A model generated the notes under the pieces. The model was not told where the DNA came from. It ran no database searches and saw only the letters and a program-made list of their open reading frames with translations. A DNA stretch of 64,000 bases from Patiria miniata (Eukaryota > Echinodermata > Asteroidea > Valvatida > Asterinidae), in NCBI RefSeq assembly GCF_015706575.1, contig NW_024037058.1, positions 8,495,806 to 8,559,805 of the forward strand. The letters are read 5' to 3'. Numbering within the stretch: the first letter of the stretch is position 1; every line of letters begins with the position of its first letter. This document shows positions 11,003 to 21,779 of the stretch, in pieces. A program made the translations under genes and the position numbers.

Positions 11003-13487
11003 ATGTAGATGCAAATCATTTTCCTCAAAAAATCCAATTGGAAGGGATTATCCTTGCATTCTATTAAAACTAGGCAGGTATTTTTTTTCTAAACTTCCAA
11101 ATTCGTAAGTGTTTACCCAAATGCTTTCACAAAAAGTTAAATTCTCAAATTTGAAAATGACCAGGGCTTCAAATTGGGCAAAATTATATTTCTCAAGAAA
11201 TCAGCGGTTTTACTTCCAACTTTCATAGAGTCAACCTTAGGACAACTCCGTAAATCCAACATACATTGTACTCTGACCACATGATGCACATGTAGTGATG
11301 TACAAAGTTGTTAAGGTGGTGGTACCTTTTCTGTTATTGTTTTCTACTCATTAGCTTAGACAGCAGCTAGAATGTCTGACATGCACGTCTGAATTCACAG
11401 AATTGCCCCTTAGGTTTTTACTTAATTAGGAATTCTAATTATAGAGCTGGCATGTGTAAACCTTTATCGGCAAATTTCGAGTAATAGCCACACATTTGGC
11501 GAAATCTTAATTTGAGGTCTCAAATGCGAAATACATGTTCAATTTCCTCTTTACAATCTCAGTCAAAAAATTTCTATGTTCTTTTATATTTCAATACCAT
11601 TACAACTTGAGATACATAAATCCCAGTATTAAACCTAATTGACATTAATTCACATTGCATTCTGGCTATGGATGACAAATAATCAATGTTATTTATGTAT
11701 TTGTTCCCATTTAACTGTCACCTCACAAATGCATAGAATATAAAAAAAGTTAATTTATAAAGATCATTTTTTTTATTTTAGAAATAAAGAAATAATCTTG
11801 ACATCTTTATATTAACTGCTCTGCAATGTCCAGGGCCAACTTGGAATCTATTTCAGACTTTTGTCCATGTTTACGATCAAACAATTATTGCTTAAAATAA
11901 ATTTGTCTTCCTATTCTTTTTTCCTATTCTGTATATTTTTAAAGCAATATTTCCCTTAACGTGGCATTTATTAATGTAACTTTAAGATTTAGGGGCCCTT
12001 GTATCTGGCTTATCTTTTTATCAGACTAATCATTTGCATCCACGTTTTAAATTGATTTCAATTTTACAATTCCTATGAAACGTAAAGATTTTAAAATCAC
12101 TTTTCCTTTCAGTAGAACATTTGATGAAAAATACTAATGGTTCTTTTTTATTAAATATTTACATTAGTTTTTGTAACCTAAGCTCCAAAAGTACATTTTA
12201 AATTTTTTTGATTTTTTCTCCTTTTGGCACATTTGACTTTAATATTTTGCTTTCCATTATTTTGAAAATATTACGCTGTCAAAAAATGTTTTTGTGGCAA
12301 TCCAGCTTTGAAAAACAGGCAAAATATCGCACAAGTTCCCATGTAATTTTTCAAGCGCCTTGCAGCTTTTTGATAGGTCTTTGCTGTTAGTGGTTAAGAG
12401 AGTTAATGGTTGCCATGCAGGGGAATAACCTTATTTTTTCTCCTTTTTGTCTTCTTTGCTTTGAATTTGCTTTGAATTTTTCCATTATTGGGTAAATATT
12501 ACACTATAAAAAATATATCATACAAATTACCAAAAAGCATGTAATTTTTCCAGTCCTTGCAGCATTTTGATAGATCTTTGCTGGTTAGTGGTTAAGATAG
12601 TTAAGGGTTGCTGTGCAGGGGAATGACCTCAAAATACTGCAAGGGTCTTTAACTTTTCTGCAGTTGATACAAAAAGACTTTGGCATGTACTTTCGTGCCA
12701 TATTGCATTTGCGTTCAAAACTGGATTTATCCTGCCAAGGGAGTTGCCTAATATTTCAAGTTGAATCGTACTTTAATTAGCTTTGACTGGGGTTAAAGAG
12801 TTACCGTGACATAGTTTTATAGACATCTATTTCTTGAGTTCTTTACCTAAGATTTTTTCCTTTGATGTTATATTTCACTTTTACGTTTAAGGTTAAGTTT
12901 ACTGTTGTACCTGTTTTCTTTTATATTTTTAATTAATTTGAAGACAGTCAGAGGAATCTGATTCCTGAGGTCTAAATATAATGAATACCATTTAAACTTT
13001 TGTTTAATTTTTACTTGAATTAGGTCTGGGTTAGGTTTACTGTGCTACTTATGTTTTGTAGTATTAATGACTCGATTTGAAGACTTGCGTCTAGGCATTT
13101 ATATCTTTCAAGTTTAAGCATCATGCATAATGTTTGAGGTTTATTTAAAATTTCACTTGAACTTTACGTTATTACTGTTGAAAGTATTTTAATGCAGACC
13201 CCAAGAAAGTTGGCCCTAGATTTCACTGGTACTTAAGTCTAAAACATATAATTGTTTGACGGACAATGTAAATCAGAATTAATCAGTGCAAACCAAGAGT
13301 GGCCTGGATGTCATTGGACAGTTCTGGCATGATTCCTTCTCTTAAAGATCAGCTATAAGGTGGTTCGTACTTTTGTACAAATTGCTTGGTTCGTCATCCA
13401 TACCCAAAGATGCAATGCGAATGTCGAAAGTGATTATTTTTCTTTGCATAATAAGTAATTGCAACATATAACATTCAGAAAATATGA
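11003..13487. other. Intergenic with one tandem duplication
   Basis: A diverged tandem duplication of about 200 bp (12215-12430 and 12436-12632) shares CTTTGCTGKTTAGTGGTTAAG and GCAGGGGAATRACC. Outside it I see only AT-rich DNA and short unsupported frames. Confidence 0.5.
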
Positions 13488-14052
13488 GGGCATCCCTTTT
13501 TGTTTCTATGGTTCTCATTGTTCTTCTTTTTTGCCTCTGAAGTAGGCAGTTTCACTTTGCAAAAAATTAAAATCTGAAGAAAAATACAATTCGACCTATT
13601 AATTCATTGATGCAAAGAATGGCTCGTCTTATATTTGTATGCAATTGTTATATTAGTTTATGGTGAATTCACATCAGTGGCGTGTTCAGGGGGGAGGCTG
13701 AGGGGGCACCTTGCCCCCCCCCCCCCCACCCCGGCAGATTATTTAACAAATATTTTCAGCAGCTATTTCAATAAATGGTTAGAGAGTTCCGACACCCATT
13801 CCAAAAAAGATAACCCGCTCAAAAACCATTACAATGTGACGTGAAAATGGGCATATAACTCCATTTGAGAGATGGGTACAGCCCCCCCCCCCCCCCCCAC
13901 TTTTTAATTTTACGGAGGACAAGTGTTTAGAGAAAAAAGTCTACATTTCGGCGCAGATGTGCAATTGTCCCCCCCCCCCAACATCAAAAGCTGGATACGC
14001 TACTGATTCACATCATCAGAAATGAGAACCATTGAATAAAAAGAGGGACGCC
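13488..14052. mobile_element. Outer inverted-repeat element carrying a nested insertion
   Basis: The left end GGCATCCCTTTTTGTTTCTA and the right end near 14020-14052, read inverted, GGCGTCCCTCTTTTTATTCA, both followed by ATGGTTCTCAT, form imperfect terminal inverted repeats. The element at 13675-14005 is inserted inside it. Confidence 0.55.
13675..14005. mobile_element. hAT-like MITE with 8-bp target duplication and poly-C tracts
   Basis: A perfect 8-bp duplication, ATTCACAT, flanks it (13667-13674 and 14006-14013). The terminal repeats are CAGTGGCGTGTTCAG on the left and, inverted, CAGTAGCGTATCCAG on the right. Eight-base duplications with CAG-starting ends are characteristic of hAT elements. 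Three long poly-C tracts lie inside (about 13713, 13880 and 13970). No transposase is encoded. Confidence 0.8.
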
Positions 14053-14129
14053 TTAATAGCAATTATTCAGCATCAAAATTTTGACCAAATAAATCAAAAC
14101 TTAAAAATAATTCTTATATCAAACATTTA

Positions 14130-14240
14130 AAAACTCAGCTGTTTCAATATTTCCCACCACCACTCATGAAAGTTCTGATGATGAAAGTTCTGTCAGTCTC
14201 AGTTCATATCAAAAAGGTTGAAAACATGCACAATAATTTC
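14130..14240 (-). pseudogene. Degenerate copy of the EWWWEIL exon-like unit
   Basis: On the minus strand this segment reads a relic of the unit at 14281-14532 (HEWWWEILKQL matches YEWWWEILRQL), but two in-frame stops interrupt it. It is the third and most decayed copy; the others are at 14340-14532 and 19095-19290. Confidence 0.5.
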
Positions 14241-14280
14241 TCCAGAGAAGAGGATCCCGTGAATGTACAACAGTCGCATA

Positions 14281-14532
14281 TCAATTCAGACTTTGAAAAA
14301 TAACTTTCAGGTAACAAATAACAATTAAACTATCAAATATTTGAAAATTCAGCTGTCTCAATATTTCCCACCACCACTCATAAAAATTCCGATGATGAAC
14401 AGTTCCATCAGTCATCCATTCATAAATGTTAAAAGCACGCACAATGGTTTCTCCATAGGGTCCAGTGATCACGTGTCGTCGACACAGTTTGGGAACTAAA
14501 TCCCTTTCTTCTTGCAAGACGAACACATACAT
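14281..14532 (-). CDS. Uncertain 83-codon exon-like frame, minus strand
   Basis: The frame begins MYVFVLQEERDLVPKLCRRH and contains MTDGTVHHRNFYEWWWEIL. I recognise no domain. The same DNA recurs at 14130-14240 and 19095-19290. Both of those copies carry stops, so this may be the best preserved member of a decaying repeat family rather than a gene. No convincing splice sites frame it. Confidence 0.25.
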   Translation of the reverse strand: MYVFVLQEERDLVPKLCRRHVITGPYGETIVRAFNIYEWMTDGTVHHRNFYEWWWEILRQLNFQIFDSLIVICYLKVIFQSLN

Positions 14533-15000
14533 CCAAATCAGCAGTAGTTTAGAAGTATTTCAAACTTGAAGCAGTTCTAATTAACTGTCGAGGTCACAAT
14601 GCGAGAAATTACGCGGGTTTTTAAGTTTTGTTTGTTTCGCGATCCACGTGAATAATGTGCACCAATCCAGTTCCTTCGTGGCTCCAAAACCTAAAAAGTT
14701 AAATCTTCAAGCTGCAGTGGTCGAGATGAAGGAGGGGTGCCGTCTGGCCAATTAACGCCCTCCCCCCTCAAACGCTCGTTTCCATCTATAGTGTGATGCT
14801 GTCCAGATTTATCCAAACGCGCACAACTTCAGGTGCGTCTCCCCAGTGGTCTGAGATGTAAATTCCTGACTACTAGCTGAGCCTCTGAAGCCCCCATCAG
14901 TCTGCCTTCCAGATCCACCTGAGAGGAGCATTAATTGTCTCTGCTGAAGTCTGCATGGCTGATGCTGATGATCAAAATTGCAGTATGCAGGTCCACCTGC
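14340..15000. repeat. Direct repeat unit A (about 660 bp), partner at 19095-19764
   Basis: The segment matches 19095-19764 over most of its length with indels. Landmarks are TTCCCACCACCA, GCGAGAAATTACGCG and GAACCAGTGGATTGG-type blocks, then a His/Gln/Ser-rich terminal exon. The partner copy is cut off by the N gap. The copies are about 4.75 kb apart and in the same orientation. Confidence 0.75.
14809..14996 (-). CDS. Putative terminal coding exon, Gln/Ser-rich, minus strand
   Basis: On the minus strand a strong acceptor (poly-T then GCAG) precedes 14996. The frame GPAYCNFDHQHQPCRL continues to GSASSQEFTSQTTGETHLK and ends LCAFG-stop at 14809. The unit at 19566-19764 keeps the same frame (TDGNFRGSASSQEVTSQSNG), suggesting the frame is real. 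The phase-1 acceptor fits the phase-1 end of the exon at 15542-15653. Function unknown, no domain recognised; a long non-coding transcript is the main alternative. Confidence 0.4.
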
Positions 15001-15541
15001 AAAAAAAACATACAAGATAGAAACAAAATCAGTGGTTTGTCAGAATGTTTAAGGACAAGGCTCATATAGTAGATCATTAGCTCATACAGTTGATAAACAG
15101 CCATTAAAAAATCCAGAATTTAAGGACTACAAAGAATTTTTTACATGCCCCTTAATCTAAAGCATTTTAAACTGGGGGGGCAGAAGGGCATTTTGGCATG
15201 GAAATTAATTCTTTTCAAAATAAGTTGTATGTAATTCATCATTTTTTGATGAAAATAATAATTTCCTTGAAAACTTTTATAACCATAAAATTATGAAAGA
15301 AATGATTTATGTTTGGCCAAGATTTTATCAATCAGAAATACATTTGTAGGGGATCATGTGCACTCCTGTGCTAAGTTGCAGCCAAACATGTTTTTCATTT
15401 GAAATGGCTTGTAGCTCACATAATTAAATTGGCACTTGTGCAGCATTTCACAGAAAGGATGGCAAACTATGCACTGGTTGGCCAAAAGCAATATGATGTA
15501 GCAATTAAGAAATGTCTGTCTCTCAATTCACTTATACTGAC

Positions 15542-15653
15542 CCGTTAGTCCTGACTGATGAGGCTGAGCGTTGTCGCAGGAAGGTGTAGCTGAGCCATGA
15601 TGTTTGCTCCCAGTCCAGTGATGTGGCGTTGAATGGTGCCAGTAGTCTACAAC
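15542..15653 (-). CDS. Putative internal exon, His/Trp/Ser-rich, minus strand
   Basis: Bounded on the minus strand by TTTCCAG before 15653 and by a GTCAGT donor after 15542. It is 112 nt, reads VVDYWHHSTPHHWTGSKHHG and stays open to the donor in phase 1, which suits the acceptor phase at 14996. The neighbour at 15788-15960 is a tandem copy. No known domain. Confidence 0.35.
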
Positions 15654-15787
15654 CTGGAAAGGTGACAAATTTGGATATGTCACAATCATGTCATTTTCAT
15701 TTGGTTGAAAGTTGTAGCTAAACATGGCAAGAAAGTGATATGATGTAGCAATTAAGAAAGGTCTGTCTCCAAATCACTTATACTGAC

Positions 15788-15960
15788 CTCTACGAGCCAA
15801 GGTGGGTGATATGAGAGGATCACAGTCTTTGATGATCTGTGCCTTGCTGATCTGTGGCTGATGAGGTTGAGCGTTGTCGCAGGAAGGCTGATTTGAATGA
15901 GCCATGATGTTTGCTCCCACTCCAGTGATGTGGTGTTGAATTGTGCCAGTAGTCTACAAC
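15788..15960 (-). CDS. Tandem duplicate of the previous exon, frame-shifted, minus strand
   Basis: It starts with the same acceptor and the same sequence as 15653 but has a small net insertion and a 3' extension before its GTCAGT donor. In the frame of its sister it hits a stop. In the +2 frame it is open for all 173 nt and would end in phase 0, directly compatible with the sister exon. Either it is a decayed copy or the two copies are read in different frames. Confidence 0.25.
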
Positions 15961-16191
15961 CTGGAAAATTGGACAAATTAAGAAATGTTACAATCCCTGT
16001 CTGGTATTTTTGTTTAAATTTTGGCTGAAACTGATGCAAGCTAGGATACTTTACTAATTCTCTGTGTCCAGTTGCAGGCTTTTATTCAGATAATAAGCCG
16101 ACACCTTAATGTACTACAACATCCTTCCATAGATCTCGAGGGCAAAACGTACTTAAGAAATTCCATATACGATTTGGGCTAGAAGAGGGCC

Positions 16192-16440
16192 ATGCAATGG
16201 GGGGGGGGGGGGGGCAATAAAAGTCCAAAAGACAGTGTCCATGAACATGAAGAACAGTTGCAAGTGAATTGCTCTGAAAAGCACAAATTGAAAGTCAGTT
16301 ACCTTCCAACGCTAATAGTCCTTGCTCACAGTTACTGCAGCAGATATCTTGTATCTGGTGTGTTTCTCATCAGTCTGCTTTCTGGCTATGACTGTACATC
16401 TGGAAAGGAAAAAAAGGGCCAAAAAAATCATCAGTGGCGG
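16192..16440. mobile_element. Probable relic of the CAGTGGCG / poly-G element family
   Basis: A poly-G run (about 16199-16214) lies near one side and ATCAGTGGCGGATCTG (about 16430) near the other, the terminal motif seen in the hAT-like element at 13675. The second end and target duplication are not clear. Confidence 0.35.
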
Positions 16441-16562
16441 ATCTGAAGCAATTTCCAGACAGAAAGCATAAACCTGGTTTAGAAGAATTATTTCAACTTT
16501 TTGGATCTCTTTCTTTTTAGAAGACTAGAAACTGTTTTAACATAAAGCAGTAGCTACCCCTT

Positions 16563-16620
16563 ACAGTCCTGAATCTTCCAATTAATAATTGCACACCCTA
16601 GGGAGTTAGGGTTAAGGTCA
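16563..16620. repeat. Dispersed repeat ending CCTAGGGAGTTAGGGTTA
   Basis: The block AGTCCTGAATCTTCCAAT...GCACACCCTAGGGAGTTAGGG recurs at about 60410-60466; shorter GGGAGTTAGGGTTA matches occur near 34015 and 47095. This is a dispersed family not otherwise identified. Confidence 0.5.
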
Positions 16621-16799
16621 ACTTTTTGGACACAAAGGGAAGCTTAAAGATGACTAAAAACTACTGCTGATTTAATTGTCTCTTGAAGCTGGTTTGATGC
16701 TCACCTTTGACAACGCACTGATGCCATCTTCACTCCATCCACAGCAGGATGAATAGACCTATCCTGGTTAGATCAGTCAAAACAGGATACCACTCTGCA

Positions 16800-17170
16800 C
16801 AATCCACAGAACAACATCCAGAATCCACAGAACAACATCCAGAATCCAGGGGGACAAGTCTTGAGGCATGTGGCCTAGAAGAGCTGCAGAGAAATGGTTA
16901 CCTCACCTGGGTTTACATGCAACCTTGTCCCCCTCGTTCTAATGTACCACACAATCCAAGCGACTCCACTTGCAAACTGTACGGCGGCAACATCCGGGGG
17001 TCTTGTGCATGTTCAAGCCTGCATACAATGGTTACCTCACCTTATGAACATGCAATCTTGTCCCCCGGCCTCTACCCAAGATGTCTGGTCCCGGTCTGCC
17101 CATCCCAACTTCAGCAGACTTCTGCAATCCAAGCGTCTTGGTCATGCTCACAGCCAGATAACGTCTGAAG
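16800..17170 (-). other. Two homologous exon/donor-like units, minus strand
   Basis: On the minus strand, GTGAGGTAACCAT appears twice as a good 5' splice site, after ...AACCCAG (about 16913) and after ...TTCATAAG (about 17037). Each is preceded by a related 100-130-bp segment that includes GGGGACAAG. This looks like another exon duplication of the minus-strand unit, or repeat DNA. No coding frame is well supported. Confidence 0.3.
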
Positions 17171-18179
17171 GGTATCTGCTGACCTACATAAACAGATCAA
17201 AAATATGTCAAGTTAATGAAAGAAGGGAAACCCTTTTAATTGCTCAGCAAAAAGCATCAAGTCTCTCCCTTTACATACCTATACAGTGTTTCTCTGAATG
17301 TTTTAACCACTGAGGGCAAATAACCTTCTTAAAGAACAACGAACCACCGTTGACAAGAAATTGGCATCTGACAACAATAAAGTGATGCAACTTTACAATT
17401 AAAAAAAACATCACAGTATGGGAAGTGTTTAAGCATTAAGGGCTATATTCGATTATTGAGTTGATGATCAAATATTCAAATATTTGGGACTGCCATAGTA
17501 GAAAGATTGGCATCAAGTGGACTTGGGGTCTTTAGTAATCCTTGAAATTGTCACAGAATAAACCCAAAATTCTATACAGGTGATTACAGCACACCACCCA
17601 AAAAAAGAATAAATACCTCAAGAGTTTCCAGAATGGGACATGCCTCCAATGGTAGTGAAGATGGTGAATGCCGCTGATCCAACATCAGAAGGTCATCAGA
17701 ATTTCACTTGTCTAATATCAGAAAGTCACTGTCTTTCTAAAAAAGCTCATCCTCCAAGTGTCAAGGTCCCCAAAATGGCATAGGCAAGTTCTTCAACTGT
17801 GCTTCCAAGATTATGGTGGAGTGACGCAGCAGTTTGCACCGAGTCCTCAGTGGAGAAATGCAACGCTCATAATAACAGTTTGTATATAAAGTCCGTTCTC
17901 CAAAAGTTTCTGCACAGTTGCTTCCGTTAGTGAACCTTAGTCCAAATCACACACGCTGATGAGAAGTTCTTTGTCCTTTATCTCAGTGATGAGTCCCTCC
18001 ACTGGATGATGATGAAGATTTGCCTCCTTCCGTAAACATCTGTTCGTCACACTTTTCTCTTATGAAATGTTTTTAGTTCCCTTGTTCCAGCAATGCCGTA
18101 TTTACGATTTCCAAGTTTGTCTTGAATATTGTCAAAAGTTAATCCAGGGGCAACTTATAGAGGTGATTCCAATGTTTCT

Positions 18180-18985
18180 CAGTGAACCCGGATGGACGTA
18201 GGGATATAGAAGATCCCATAGTCCTGCTGGTCCTGTGTTGGGAATCTGATCCCGTCATCTATGCCGTCTGGAGGACATAGGGATATAGATGATCCCATAG
18301 TCCTGCTGGTCCTGTGTTGGGAATCTAATCCCTTCTTTTCAATGTTTTGCTCCAGACAAGAATCCTAGTGTCACCAGACAAGGGCCCGTACCCATGATGG
18401 CCGCCCAGTCCATTTCGCATCTGGATTTTTGCCGCACTTCTCAGTTAGAGACCCAGTGAACTCCACCTTAGCCCTAAAACGACATAGGGATATAGGTGAT
18501 CCCATAGTCTTAAGTTATTAGATGGATATAAGCGTGATTCCACTGAATTATAAATTTGAGGTTTGCTAGAATTTTTTGTTTTAAACAGTCCCTATGGGAA
18601 GTATGTGTTTATGCCCTAAAGGCGGTGTGCTACTTGTATTAAATTAAATATGTAGAGCCTTGAAGCGATGGAGCTGGGAGCAAATTCCTTAACCTATTCC
18701 TATTTTGTTTTATTGATAACCACTCTAAAATGTTTGTGATGATCATTACAACTTTAGCTGTTCTCCTCCCAGGAGTAATATTGAATGTTGCTTAAATACG
18801 TATTTGCTCCACAGGGAGGTGATATTGGATAACCCCATTCAACTACCACCCAAGATCCGCCCCGGATGGACATAGGGATATAGAAGATCCCATAGTCCTG
18901 CTGGTCCTGTGTTGGGAATCTGATCCCATCATCTATGCCGTCTGGAGGACATAGGGATATAGATGATCCCATAGTCCATAGTCTT
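18180..18985. repeat. Minisatellite-like repeat, about 72-bp unit, interrupted
   Basis: Units with GACATAGGGATATAGATGAT and CCCATAGTCCTGCTGGTCCT occur at about 18180-18330 (two), partially at 18483 and at about 18860-18980 (two). The copies are nearly identical, so recent. The minus-strand frame across them (GIRFPTQDQQDYGI) is probably incidental. Confidence 0.75.
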
Positions 18986-19094
18986 GCAGCCCATATGCTA
19001 AATTTGAGCCACAACCTGTGGAGAAACCACCAACATTGATATGCGGCATGATCACAAACACATATTTGAAAATCTAGACAAAAATAAAAATAAA

Positions 19095-19496
19095 ACAACT
19101 CAGCTGTTTAAATTTTCCCACCACCATTCATTAGAGTTCTGATGATGAACAGTTCCATCGATCTTCAGTCAAAAACACTAATAGCACGCACAGTTGTTTC
19201 GCCAAGGGTCCCGTGTGTTTACAGCGATCATGTGCTCAGATTTGTTTACAGTTTCAGAACTGCATCCCTTTCTTCTTGCAAGATGAACAAAGACATCAAT
19301 GTCTGCAACAGTTCAGAAGCAAAGAGACTTAATTAAAACAGTACAGTTCTCATGTCCGAGTAGTGAAATTGCGAGAAATTACGCGAGTTTTCAGTTTGGT
19401 TTGTTTTGCGATCCAGTTGAATAATGTTCACCAATCCAGTTCCTCCGTGGGTCCGAATCCTCATCAGCGAAGTCTCCAAAGCTCAAGTTGTCCAGT

Positions 19497-19528
<32 letters not shown>

Positions 19529-19764
19529 GTGTGTCCAAATTACTGCCCCCCCCCAAAAAAAATGCTTAGTTCCATCTGTAGTGTCTGATGCTGTCCAGAT
19601 TGATCCAAATGTGCAAAAACTTCAGGTGTGTCTCCCCATTGCTCTGAGATGTAACTTCCTGGCTACTGGCCGAGCCTCTGAAGTTCCCATCAGTCTGCCT
19701 TCTGGATCCATTCATGAGGAGCATTGTCCCTGCTGAAGTCTGACAATCATTATTGATGTATGGT
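19095..19764. repeat. Direct repeat unit B, partner of 14340-15000
   Basis: Homologous to unit A in the same orientation. The first exon-like part has an early in-frame stop. The terminal exon-like part (minus strand, stop at 19566-19568) is still open to the N gap. A run of about 31 G at 19497-19527 has no counterpart of that length in unit A. Confidence 0.75.
19566..19764 (-). pseudogene. Partial second copy of the Gln/Ser-rich terminal exon
   Basis: The minus-strand frame aligns with 14809-14996 (shared RQTDGxFRGSASSQExTSQ) and runs on to HIWINLDSIRHYRWN-stop. It is truncated by the assembly gap, so intactness cannot be judged; the 5' exon-like unit linked to it (19095-19290) is broken. 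Confidence 0.4.
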
Positions 19765-20264
19765 NNNNNNNNNNNNNNNNNNNNNNNNNNNNNNNNNNNN
19801 NNNNNNNNNNNNNNNNNNNNNNNNNNNNNNNNNNNNNNNNNNNNNNNNNNNNNNNNNNNNNNNNNNNNNNNNNNNNNNNNNNNNNNNNNNNNNNNNNNNN
19901 NNNNNNNNNNNNNNNNNNNNNNNNNNNNNNNNNNNNNNNNNNNNNNNNNNNNNNNNNNNNNNNNNNNNNNNNNNNNNNNNNNNNNNNNNNNNNNNNNNNN
20001 NNNNNNNNNNNNNNNNNNNNNNNNNNNNNNNNNNNNNNNNNNNNNNNNNNNNNNNNNNNNNNNNNNNNNNNNNNNNNNNNNNNNNNNNNNNNNNNNNNNN
20101 NNNNNNNNNNNNNNNNNNNNNNNNNNNNNNNNNNNNNNNNNNNNNNNNNNNNNNNNNNNNNNNNNNNNNNNNNNNNNNNNNNNNNNNNNNNNNNNNNNNN
20201 NNNNNNNNNNNNNNNNNNNNNNNNNNNNNNNNNNNNNNNNNNNNNNNNNNNNNNNNNNNNNNNN
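19765..20264. other. Assembly gap, exactly 500 N
   Basis: A round-number N run, which usually marks a scaffold join of unknown true length. Open frames across it are meaningless. It lies next to a long poly-G run and a duplicated unit, both likely causes of the break. Confidence 0.98.
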
Positions 20265-21723
20265 GGGTATATTAATAACTGAACCCCAATAAGGTATAAA
20301 TACTAGAACTACTGACTGCGCATAGGCTCAATAATAGTCAAATAATATACCCGTTTCGAATTATGGTATCCTTATAATCCTGTAGGCCGCAGCAAGGCCA
20401 GCATTATTGAATCGATTACCATTAAAGTCCGAGCACGCGGATTAACTAGTCAAATTAAACACATTTTGTTGAAAAATTGGCAGAAATTGTTTGTGCATGC
20501 AACATTATTTTTACTACTAAATTTTGCTTATGAAATTGCTTCGCTTTTGCGCATCGCGTGAATTTCTGAACCAGGCTTTTTAGGCCTATTGTAGTGTATC
20601 ACAGTCATTGACAATTTTTGAGAAATTTGCTGTTTCGCAGTTGAGGCCTGTTTTGAATTTTGTGTTGAAAAAGAATTTTCCAAATTCCAATTGGCAATTC
20701 AGATTTTCCAATTTTAAAACAAACTTATTCTGATAAACTGACAATTTTGTCTTTAAATGGTTGAATGGACAAGAAAATGATTTCATTCTTTTGCATGAAA
20801 TTGAAAAAGCCCAAGAATGAGAAATGTGCTCTTACCAGTACCACACAAATCATTATTTTTTTAATTCAAATATTTTGAGTTACAAATGTACTATTTAAAG
20901 GCATGTATTTTATTCAAATGTGACACTAGTTATAACTAGTAATACCTTCATTGACAGGCATTTACCCATAAAAGTGCAGTGTTTCTCTGTAGAAATAACA
21001 GTCATTGCAGCTGATAATACACAATCTGTCCTTTGTCTTGTCTTGTAAAATCTTTCAAAGGTCATTCTGTAGGTGGCGTAACTCTTAAAAGTCATGCATG
21101 TCATTTGTCAACTGGCAAAATATCAAGCATCTCTCACAAGACATTTCCAAATACTAAAATAGTTGTAAAGTTTACATCAGTACTTTTAAACCACTTAAAT
21201 TTGAAAACATAAACTTGCAGTGCCAAGTGACTGTGAAACCACAAGGTCCCATTTTGTGCACAAGTGAGACATGGTCTTAATTTAAGTCTTTAATTAACTC
21301 CCGAGGCGTTTGTGCTAGGATGTAACCTCAATCCTGCAAAATCCTCCAACTGCCTCCATGTGAAAATTGCATAAAGCTTCAATCCTGCAGAACCCTCCAG
21401 CAATCACTGTCAATAAGCTGGGGCCGAGTCAGTGACATCCTGGAGCAGTATGGAAGATTTCAAATATTATATAGGCCTAAATTTATGCACGGCTCTGCAT
21501 AAACAACACAAAGTCCGGGCTTAGACCTTGACACAGTGCATCCTCTAAAATCAGCCACACTGTTGCCATATATGTACAGCCTCAATCCTGCAAAATCTTC
21601 CATTTTGTAGAGGGGATTTGAGAAGGTTAGGGTTAATTCATGGAATTCATATTAAAATGAATGCTATTTAAGTGCTGTTTCCCAAAAACTTATCAACGAA
21701 ACTATTTCTCTTATTTTCTGCAG
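20265..21723. other. Upstream region of zinc-finger gene 1, nothing firm seen
   Basis: Contains three short blocks with AATCCTGCARAAYCCTCCA (about 21330, 21380 and 21582), a diverged local repeat. The coding exon begins after a good acceptor at 21721-21723, so one or more 5' non-coding exons must lie upstream. I could not place them or a promoter. Confidence 0.4.
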
Positions 21724-21779
21724 ATTACACCTAGTGTCAATAAGCAGCTTTGCTTTGGACACACTGCACGGTGAGCAAG

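Noticed and set aside
18754..19098. 114-codon minus-strand frame
   Set aside because: It runs through the 72-bp repeat and a unique tail without splice or start support.
19753..20292. Long open frames across the N run
   Set aside because: They consist of undefined bases.
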